NCBI GenBank assembly: GCA_012064415.1
Contig: SSNU01000031.1
Location: 150,467 to 214,466, forward strand
From: Gyrodactylus bullatarudis
Lineage: Eukaryota; Platyhelminthes; Monogenea; Gyrodactylidea; Gyrodactylidae
Reading direction: 5' to 3'
DNA length: 64,000 nucleotides
Part shown: positions 49,601 through 61,600 of the stretch, piece by piece
Numbering within the stretch: the stretch's first letter is position 1
How the letters are laid out: every line of letters begins with the position of its first letter
Notes under the pieces: generated by a model
Seen by the model: only the letters and a program-made list of their open reading frames with translations
Database searches by the model: none
Told to the model about the DNA's origin: nothing
Position numbers and translations under genes: made by a program

Positions 49601-52600
49601 AGCTGCACGAGAATTTCACGTAATATACCATGGCGAGGATTCAAGGGGATTTCGCGTAAGTAGATTCATTCTTTTATTTTGTTTCTGAAATGCACAATTT
49701 TTAAAATGCACATTTCCCAAATTATTATCTTTTCAGCAAAATTAGATAATTTTTAATCTTAATTCGGTTTTAGAAAAACCAGGTTTTTGTTCAAAAGATC
49801 CTGTTTTTAAATACTGTATGCTTTCTTGCTTAATGGGTTTCCTTTCTGGGAGGTGATCCGAATATTTTAACGGTTGAAAAAAGGATATTTTCCGAACAAT
49901 GGGACAGGAAGGGTTGAATATATAAATAGACAACTTTAATTTATTTAAATCAAGCTTGAAGTTATAACATTTTCTTGCTAGGATAACCTGATAAAATTTC
50001 CTTGTTAACCATTTTTCAATGATTCAGGTTGTGACTTTGGTTAATGATAAAACCTACCGATACAGAGTGTTGGAAGTACTCGAATTCGATTCCGAACGTA
50101 AATGTATGACAATAGTTTTGCAGCTAGCAGACGATGAGGAGGAAAGTCAACGAAATATTAAGGAAACTGAACCCATTCTTATCCTCACCAAAGGAGCAGA
50201 GACAGCCATGTTAGAGAGGGTAAGTGTTCTTTTTAAAAGCATGTCTTATTATTTTTTCTGTCTGCAGTTTATATCTGGCCTTAAATAAAAATTTTGGATT
50301 TAATAAGAGTATAACAAACCATTAAACAAAGCCTCTTCCAGAGGGTACTGAGATAGTCAAGTAACTTCTTCAGTGGATGGCACGCTTGAGCTCTGAACTT
50401 TCTTCAATTTTTTTTATCAAAACAGTTCAAAATCAAATAAATTTCACTTTCATTTTTTCGTACAAAATTCTGAATTTGTTTGATTCCTCGGATTCTATTG
50501 GAGAAAGTCTATTAGATTAGTTGCAGGTTTTTTTGCCTCTGTATTTCTGAAAAATATTCGTTGATATGGATTTTAAATTTTAATCCAATCAGGGAAAAGA
50601 TCTCAAAAAATATTACTGGAAACCTTAACAATAATATTAAATATCAGAATATCTATCTATTCAAGTTATTTTGAGAATTTATTTTGTCTAAATATTGATT
50701 GATAATTTGGTTTCCTTGGCTGATAATATGTTGTTTAATTATTTTATTTAAATTACGAGTATAATTGAGAATTAATATCAGTTATTCTGTGCGTATTTAA
50801 ACATTGATGAAATTAGCAAAAATATCATGGAATATTAGATCATGTCTCGTGAAATCTTTTAATCTTGAAGCTTTTACGATTCAACTTTTATTCAGCTGTA
50901 TTTTTTATAATTTTGAAACAAGTTCTTCATAGAGATCTGACCGATGTCAATCCGCCTCCTTCGTCTTTATATCCAAGGCATATAAATCCATGATACTACA
51001 CCTAGTTAATATAAATATTTTTACAAAATTCTTAATTTTTACATCGAGAAATATAATTTTATTAAGTTTTCTTGGAAACTAGATCATGAGGCCCTCTTTC
51101 AGAATACGGAGGAAAACAATTTAGAAAATATAAATTTTTAAGGAAAATACGGCAAATTTGAAATCTCCACAAATTCCTATTTTTTGCTGATTTCAATGTG
51201 AGAGAATGATTAAATGTTGATTTATAGTCAAAGAAATCGAATATGCTGAATCTGGTTTTGAGAATCACCTAATAATCGTGTCAAAATTAAATTTTGATTT
51301 TTTGACCATTTTCCATACATGAAAGTCGATGAAATTTCATATTTCAAGATCCCTGAAAAATGACGAATTTATCAAAATTTTTAAGATGGTGATCGGTTTT
51401 TAAAATCTTATTGTAATCCTAAAAATCAACTTTCGATCACTCTCTTTGATTTAATTTAAAATCAGCAAAATCAAAGTTCAAGAAAATGGGAATTTGGCTC
51501 TACTTTCAAATTTGCCGTATTTTCCTTAAAAATTGATTTTTTCTAAATTTTTTTCCTCCGTATTCTGAAAGAGGGCCTCATGATCTAGTTTCCAAGAAAG
51601 CTTAATAAAATTATATTTCTTAATTAATAGCTTAATATTTCTCGATGTAAAAATTAAGAATTTTGTAAAAATCATAAATTCCCATCTTGATATTAGCTAG
51701 CTTTAGTTTAACTGTATCATTAGAGTACAGCTCAATTTTTAAAACTATCAACATTACAATTCTCGAACAGATTTTAGTAATAAACAGATTGAGAGGATTT
51801 TATTTATGTAAAAATCTATTGTCAGAACTATCTGAGAACAAAGGTAGAAATTCTCAAAAAAGTCGAGGGGGTTAATACTTGAACACGGGGTGAAATAATA
51901 TTAGATTCAACTGACATCCCGATTATCAAAAGTAAATTAATTATTTTATATAAAACATGCAAAATATCTACCTTCTTTTCCAGAAAAGTTGGAGTAATTC
52001 TAAATAGATTTTCAAACTTAGCTTTCTATGCATAAAATGCTTGTATATTCGGTTAAATATGCCAAGGAGTTGAGCAGTCCTCTACTGTATCATGAAGGCT
52101 ATAAAAATAGATCAAAACATTCAAGAATGCATAGCTGATTGAATTAATTATTTGAGATGAAAATGATGGAATAGGGAATTTATTCATAATACATTGAAAA
52201 ATATCCGAAATTCCGGAAAGCACTTATCTCGCTCAGCTCCAAAAAATAGATTTTTTATCAATTCATTCATTCATCGAGTTTTCCTTCAGACAAATTATTG
52301 CATGCTTCTGGTGAAAGATGAAAATCCAATTTATTCCTTTAGATGATGTATATTTTTTATAATCCATAAGAGATTAAATAGGGAATCCATGGTTTGTTAT
52401 GAGGAAATCAAAGAGCTCTTCTCATCAATATATATTTGATCATAGAATTTATAAAAATAATCTTATCTTGTATAATTCTGTAAGAAAAAGAGAATAAAAA
52501 TTCTAAATGGAATTTCAATAAATTAAATCATGGGTTAATGACTGTTTCACATTTCTAGCATCTGGATAAAAATTCAAAGTGGAAACTAATTAGAACAAAA

Positions 52601-55600
52601 GATTAAGATCATCTACAGCTCTGAAAAGCTCTTTTCAATAACAAGTTCTTTTTATTGAAGGTAGTATTTAAAAAAAATGTTAATTATTTTCTTGTGGGGA
52701 ACAAGACATCTTTTAGAGTATTTCCATTTTGAGGATTACATATTATTATATTATTTTGCATCTCTTCAGGCATTCTATTAAATACATATTCTAAGGATTT
52801 AGAAGATTCCGAGCATCAGATCGAAAATTATACTTGAAACTGATTAGGAAGAAATTCTCATCTGGAACAAATTATAGTTTTTGCAAAATTTTCATCTCTA
52901 GCTTTTGCATTACTTGAAACATGAATATATAAAAAGTTTGTTGATAACTAGTTGGGAATCTATGTTTTTTAGGGAGAATTTTGCAAACTCCAATTTTCAT
53001 TGATTATAATTATTCTGAGTAAAAAATATCTGTATATCTAGATTCATCAATAAATTAAATCCAACTTGATTTTGATATGCTCTGTGAATCTCGTTCGACT
53101 AATATACAAAATATTCCTAATTAAAATTTATGAAATTCTGCATTTTTAATGATCAATTTTTTCTCTGGGGGAGGGGGTGAAATTGTCAACCTTAAATTAA
53201 ATTATATTTTACACCAAGTCTTATTCTGCATTGTTTGTTGAAATACTTTTCGTTAGACTTTTCGTAATCAAAACTAAGAAATCACTAAAATCCTGGTGTT
53301 TGATGAGCTTCTAAAATTTATTGCATTAAAACTATATTTTAATGATACAGTAATCTTATCATGAAAAGCAATATTATTTTTTATGATTCCTATGGGAGAT
53401 TATTACAATCTTGAATAATTTTGATGAAATATTATTAGTACTAAAGTTAGTTAATAAGAGGATGAGAATTTACTATTTTTTACATCAAAAATAACTCAAT
53501 ATTTCTCACCAAATAGTTGGCAAATAATTTTTGAATCTCTCTCTGAAATGGAAAGTTGTTTCAAGCTCGAAAATTTTGTTGATATCGTAGGTTTTTAATC
53601 GATTCAGCCAAATAATCCAGATTTGGCTGTTGAAGTGCCGAAGAACTTTACTTTATTGTGGGAAATCAGACTATTTGAAATTTTTCTATTATCACGAAGG
53701 AAAATGATACAAAATTTTAATGATGGCTTTATTTAAACTTCAGTGACCAAATTCGAATCATCTGTATAATGATGGTACCGTCTCAAATCACTGGAATAAA
53801 TAAAATATCTCAGCTCAAGTGTAGAAGAATGTCCTAATTCTAGTCAGATCCTATTTAATCGAAAACTTGTTTTATTTAGTTAAACAACTTAGCGGCTCAT
53901 ATCATGGTGACATTCCTAACTATATGATCAAAAATTGGGTTTTTTGTAAATCCAAATCGTTATATCGAGTAGCCTTACGTTCTATAAGAATTATAAGTAG
54001 TTTTGAAAAAGAAAATTAATAATTTAATGGTTAAATTTTTTTTATTTAATGATTTAGTCATGTCTCATTTCATCATTTAACAAGTCTAAGAGGTTCAGAT
54101 AAATTCGACATTCATTTTTTGGGTCATTTTTCTTCCCGATAATGGAAAAATTTGGAATTCTATGGCTTAATTTGAATTTTCTGTAGAACATTAAATCGAA
54201 GAATTAGTAGTTAGTTAAAAATAATATTTTGTATTATTTAAGGAAATCTGCCAATGAGTTTTGGAAATTAAAAAAACCAATCTAAGCAAAATTAGAGTTC
54301 GTTTTCAAATTTCGAAAATACATCAAATTTTCACTTTCGAATCCATTTTTTTAATCGATTATCAAAGATTTGAAACAGCTGGATACTGATAATTGAGATC
54401 AAAATTAGACGAAAATTTACCTTTGTGATAATCAAAAAGTTTAAAATGGTTCGATTCCACGCAATAATGACCAATTTCTGTATGCGATTTCGAATTCTTT
54501 GTCCAGTTTGATCTCATTATTCAGCTCGATGAAAAAATTTGGCTTCAAAAGTGGAAATTTCATGCATTTTCGAAATTAGAAAATGAACTCTTATTTTGGT
54601 CAGTTTGAATATTTTTAATTTCCAGGACTTATTGACTAATTTCATCATTATTATTTTTCTGACTTTCCGGAGAAAAATATTGATCTTTTTGAAAAAATAT
54701 TAAATTATCATCTGCATGTCAATTAGGTTTATTTCGTTCTGGTAGCTTATTGGTTCATTTCATTATGGAATTCAAATAATTTCCTCGAAACTCTGAGGAA
54801 ACTATTGATGTTTTTTATAAAATATAACTAGTAAATTCTCATCTTCATATTAGCCTTTTATAACTCACAATTATAATATTTGAGTGTATGGGCTGTTCAT
54901 TTTTTTAACGGTTTCTCTATAAACATGATTACCTTCAAAATTAAATGTCAATAAAATTGAAACCAAATAAAACTCAGAGGATTGAGACTCCAGTCTTTAA
55001 ATATATTTATATAAAGCTGATTGATCTCGATTTTTTCATCAAAAATTCGAATATGTTAAAGAATTTTTCGAATCCTACTCATACTACCCACGGTTTTACC
55101 AGTAGAAGAAAAAAAAATTTTTATGAAAAATGTGGTCATTTTCAAATTCCCATCTGGCGCCAAAATCCTATTTTTTCGAACTTTGAGCCGAAAATTTTCA
55201 TTGATTTAAAAGTTGAAGGTTGATCGATAATTGATTTTCAGGATCAAGATTAGACAAGAAAGCTGACTAGCACCGTTAAATCACTAACAGTTTCCCCATT
55301 TTCGAGAGATTATAAATAAACGAAATTTCATTGATCTCAAGTAATGAAAATCGAATTTCAGCTCCCAAACTATAATAAGGCTATGCCTCATAAAAGATTC
55401 AGCTGAATTGATTTTCATGTCTTGAAAAACATCTTTTGATCACACTTCAACTTTCAAAATTCGAAAAAATGGGATTTCGGTGTCAAATTGAAATTTGAAA
55501 AATGGCCATATTTTTCATAAAAATAATTTTTTCTTCAAATGGTAGAAGGGGGCAGCATGAGTAGGATTCCAAAAAATCTTTAGAAAATTCGAATTTTTGA

Positions 55601-58600
55601 TGATATAAATATCGAGATTTCTGTAAAAATCATAGATTCCCAACTTCATATCAATTAGCTTTATATACGTATATATATCGAACCGAATTTATACACTTAT
55701 ATTAATTACATCATGGTTCAGTGTTCACTTTTGCCGGAAATAGATGCACTCCCTTTCAAAAATTGGATAATAAATCATAGATTTTGTTCTCTCCCTTGCG
55801 TAATTTATGGATACAATTTTACTTGTATTCTAATAATTTTTCACTCTAATTATATTGTACAATTATAATGATAATATATTCGCGGAAATCAGGAATCTAA
55901 AGCAAGACAATTATAATTGTATTATCTTGATTCTTTTCTCTTTACAATTATGAGTGATCTTTAAACAATAAACAATCCATTGTTGACTCTTGTAGATGTA
56001 ATATATTTTCGGTAATCTTTCACAATTTTCGAGTCTAAATTTTCTTATTTGATCAAGTTAATGCATACTTAGACTTTAAGATTATGGTGTTTATTCAATC
56101 TATTCTTAAAAGTTGATTACTTAAATTATATTGATTGGAGCCGGGTTTAGTTCAAACTTTAACTTTACTATCACATTTTATCATGAAATGCTTGATAATA
56201 CTGAATGAAAGCATACAGACCTCCAAGTAATACTTGAATTTTCTGATGAAAGCCCAGATTTCATTAGACTGGTCGGAACAAAATCTGGAACGATGTATTT
56301 CATGATTTTAATTCCGTTCCATTTCAGTTCTAAGCCAATTTTTTATGGATATTTATTAATCATATGATCTTATCAAATTTTCTGTATCTCATAATTTGTT
56401 CTATTCGACATCGAAAGATATATTCACAGATGGGCTTAGATTCATTCACTTAAATGAAATACTGCAGCATCGAACTTTAAAAATAGCTTTGAAGTTGATT
56501 AACCGAAAAACTTTTATTACTTTTGATTTATTACTCATTATTCACTCGTCTTCAAAATCCTCTAAGAAATGAAAATTTCTACTAATTCAGATCAATTTAT
56601 TCCCATATATGAGTGTCAAAAAGATAGACCGAAAAACTTGAGACTCCAAAAATTAGACAACCCTGAAAACAAAGTTGAAAAAATGTCTTTCAAGCAATGA
56701 TTGTTTAATTTTACTTTTGCAAATTTTACTCATATCTTGAGTTTGTATATTTGATAACACTAATGAGTAAGTCCTGACAAAAAACCTATTTTTGTGAAAT
56801 AACTGGTTTAATAATTTAATAATATTACTAATCCAATATTAGTAATGTCTCACATAAAATTCAAACTAAACCTAGTAGACATGAAGATGAGAATTTACTA
56901 TTTTCACAAAAAAACTCAATACTTTTCTCCGGATTCACGGAAAAAAAATAATTTTTGAATTCTAAAACGGAATGAGCTAATAAGATGTGATTATTCGAAA
57001 AAAATTCAATCTGACCAAAATTAGGCCGTTTTTAGAATATCGAAAATGCACCAAATTTCCACTTTTTAACTTTTGAGCCCAAAATTTTTATCGATTTCGA
57101 TGATTCGAAGCAGTTAAGGGATGATATTTGGGAACGAAGAATTCGAATTTTGCCATAAAGATGGCGAAGATCTTACTGTTTCCAAGAAAAGATAACTTCC
57201 ATATTTTTGAAAATTTGCCTTTGTGATAATCGAAAAACTCAAATGGTTCGATTTCCAGTAAATACGAACTTCAGTGAACTTCTACAGGTGAATTCGAATT
57301 CTTCGTTCAATGTTGATCCCAAATATCATCCCTTAACTGCTTCGAATCATCGAAATCGATAAAAATTTTGGGCTCAAAAGTTAAAAAGTGGAAATTTGGT
57401 GCATTTTCGATATTCGACTTACTCATTAGTGTTATCAAATATACAAACTCAAGATATGAGTAAAATTTGCAAAAGTAAAATTAAACAATCATTGCTTGAA
57501 AGACATTTTTTCAACTTTGTTTTCAGGGTTGTCTAATTTTTGGAGTCTCAAGTTTTTCGGTCTATCTTTTTGACGCTCATATATGGGAATAAATTGATCT
57601 GAATTAGTAGAAATTTTCATTTCTTAGAGGATTTTGAAGACGAGTGAATAATGAGTAATAAATCTTTTATTTCACCGGTTCTCATCAGACTTTTACAGCT
57701 TGATATTTATACATACAATAATGAAAAATTAAATAAAATTATAAATTGATGTCCTGTAATTTAACACTTTATGATATTTTACTAATATTCTAATAATTCG
57801 GAAGAGGTGAAATATTCATCTTATTTAATATGTAGATAATAGACCGAAAATTCACTTATTTGCATAATCCAAAAAAACTCTGGAATATATTCACTAAATG
57901 TATATTTTTCTAGACGTTATCGGCATTCTTACTTTGAAAATTGACAACATTTTATTCAAAATTATTTTAAAATATAGAATAGTTTTCAATATTGATCTTT
58001 TTTTGCAAATAAGTTATAAAAACCCCTTTCTATAGATGATATAGATATAGAAATTCTTTCAAAGGAAATTCTAATATCGTCAGTACAGTCAATTTCACAC
58101 ATGATGACTTGAGATAAATTTAAATAGTATTTAAACAAATTCTATTTAGAGAAATATTTATTTCGCTAGGTCTTATCAATCCTGGTTCGATTAAATGATT
58201 TAAAATATTAGTTCAGTGAAAATTTTTCAACAAAATTGTAAAATTTTCGAAAAATTTTATGAAAAATCAATTGGGCAAGGTAACTGCAAATCATGATTAG
58301 AAACTTTTCCCGAATTTTGAAATTTTATAGACGTAACGGATGGAATATAACATTCATAGCTCATTAATTTTCTAATTTCTGCGATGAGGACCTAATTTAA
58401 ACAAAGTGCTTAAGCATCCAACGTTTTTGAAACAAGAAAACTAATTCTTGGGGTTTTAAATCAAAGTTGTCGTATTCAGACTGTAATTTACTTTTAATTT
58501 ATATTAGTTCCACCTTATTCTTTCATATTTGTTTGAAAAGATCAAAAGCTGAGAGAATGTAGACCTGCTTCAACGATGAATTGTATGAAAACTCATGCAA

Positions 58601-61600
58601 GAGTGATCTAGTTTCCAATCTTGTTCTCATAGATGGAAAGAAAACATAGATGACTATAAATTCAAAGTTTATTTTCATTTTTTTTAATTAGATGGATATG
58701 AGCGAGTAGTTCTTCAAGGAGCTGTTCAAAATATATTGTTCGCATGCCACCTGTCTTGTCTTTTTTCTTGTATTGGCCTATCTATATATTATAAAGAATA
58801 TTTTCTCATTATAATTTCAAACCTCTTTAAAAAATAAAACTTTGTTCAAAGAGATCACTGAACAATCCCACGCAGAGAACCCAGGTTTCTGAATGTAAAT
58901 TATCATCAATTTGATAATCAGAGAGAAATTTTTAAAATCAAATCATATACTAATTGAATCAATTTTTATTCAAGATATCATCAGACCAATCGAAAATCCA
59001 TTGTCCAACCTCGAAAGATCCTATAGTAAGAGGCTTCTTTGGCGGGGAACTTGAATGGTCAAACGATATTGATGAATTCAACCGGATCATTGATGATTTT
59101 GCTTCGTTGGGATTGCGGACATTAGTAATTGGCGGACGTCTTGTTAATTACAACGAATGGATGCAGTTATCTAGTTCATTATCTCAAGCACGAAGTCAAC
59201 TAGAGAACCGAGAAGAACTTGTTAAGCAAGCAATGCGAAAAATTGAATCTGAATTAATTCTATTTGGTTGTACTGGAATCGAAGATAAATTGCAGGACAA
59301 AGTCAACGAAACAATTAGAGATCTTAGATGTGCCGGAATCAAGGTATGGATTCTGACTGGAGACAAGGAGGAAACTGCAACAAACATAAGCTACTCAGCT
59401 GGACATTTTGATGAGTCATTGGAGAAAATCCGTCTGACAAAAATAAAAGATCAGAAAAAGTTTAGAGAAAATCTAAAAGTTGCCCTGGAGAAAATGAAAA
59501 TGCATGACAATTATGGGCTCATTCTCGATGGTCAAAGTCTCAAGTATGGCCTTAACGTGAGTATTAATTTAATCTAAGTATCCAAAGTTACGATTCATAA
59601 CAATACGAATTTAGTTTAATCTTCTTTCGATTATTAATTTTATACTATTCTTCACTCTGATTGGATAATAAATTATTGAGTATAAAAATGTTATTCATGT
59701 CCAAAATTATTACTTTTTCATCACAAAAATTAGACAAAATAATCACGCTGATTTCGAATCTGAAATGCCTAAAGTATTTAACATATCTTTCGTTATAAAT
59801 TATCCCTAAAAAAGCTGATTAGAATTATAATTAGCCTTTAATTCCGCAGATTTTTTAATTAATTTACCTAATTTTAAGTTAAATGTTGAGAAATTGAAAA
59901 TACAAGACTTTACTAATACAATTTCAAATTTTAGTTAGCCTTCAGGAATGATCTCATGCAGTTGGCAATTAAATCAAAGGCAGTTCTTGGTTGTCGATTG
60001 ACACCAGCTCAAAAAGCAGATATTGTTCGACTGATAAAAAGCTCCCGGACTCCAGCTCCAATTACAGCTGCTATTGGTGATGGTGCTAATGACGTTTCCA
60101 TGATTCTCGAAGCTCATGTTGGCTTTGGTCTCTTTGGTAAAGAAGGTCGACAAGCTGTTAGATCTGCTGATTATGCATTCGCCCGATTCAAATTCCTTAG
60201 ACGTATTCTTTTTGTTCATGGTTTCACGTTTTATACTCGAATAACAACTATGATTAAATATTTCTTCTATAAAAACATGGTCTTTACACTTGCATTAATG
60301 CTATTCTCCTTCTTCAACATGTTTAGTTCACAGACATTATTCTCAGAGATATATCTTCTATTTTACAACTTGTCAATGACAGCCCTGCCTATCATATTTT
60401 TTGGAATTTTTGAAAAACCCAAATCTGACAAAATGCTCCAGGATTATCCGGTCCTTTACAGTACAATCAAATCAAATGCTGGCTTTTCCATTTTCAACAT
60501 TCTTGGCTGGATATTCTTGGCATTTTATCATTCTGGTGTTAGCTTTTATGGGGCATATCTTTTGGCAAATTACGGTGAGACTGGTTTGCCATTGGGTAGT
60601 TTAACCACCTATGGTTCCTTTGTTATTCTCTGCATATTCTTCATTGTTACATTCAAGTTGATGTTAAATTCTAATTCTTGGAATGCATTCTTCATCGGAT
60701 CAATTATATTCACCTTGGTTATGAATATGATCATGTTCATTTTTAATAATGCCCTCTATCTTACTGTAGATCCACATGCATCCCTTTTGGGTGTTTATGA
60801 TCAAATTTTTACCGGTTTCGGTTGTGCATCTAATTATTTTGGATTTATGATTATTATTAAAATTGCTCTCCTACCTGACTTTTTCATGCGAATCTACAAG
60901 GACTACATTTGGAGTAAAGATATTGAAAATGTCAAAGATAAAACGCCAGTTCTTCAACTCATGAAAATCAGCCAAAACATCAAGAAGCAATATCTCTCTT
61001 CTGATGTAAGTTTTATGTATTTCCATCAAACTCTACCACTGTATTGTCTGAAGAATACATGATAAAACATAGAAAATTTACTGAATTTAAATGCGTTTTA
61101 TCTATTTTGTGTTTGTTTTATGATTGTTTTCAATAAAACAACGATTAAATATCAATTAATAACATTATAGTAGTTGGATCAAAAAATTAATTTTTTGATG
61201 TTTAAAGTAATCAATAATGCTTGTATACTGATGAAAATCGTTTCCCATTGACATCTTTAATATAAATAAACTGGGACAATTTTAGTACATTTGATATTTA
61301 CAAATGAAAAGTTTGATAAGATGCCTAAAAGGGATAAAATAGATTTTATAAAGTATAAAAGTATAAAGGTAAAATCTTTTCAGGTCGGATTACATAATGT
61401 CAAGAATATTTTACGCACATTGAAGCCAATGAACTTGTCAACCCCTACAAATGTAGACGAAGATGATTTGGCTAGTCAAAGGTACAAGACTCTCCCCTCA
61501 ATTGAAGAGAAAATGAACCCGAGTGAAGGTGAACTAGAAGAGAATCCATTATCTATTGAAGATTGTGTAACACATTTTAATTTGAGATTTCGAAAAGAAA

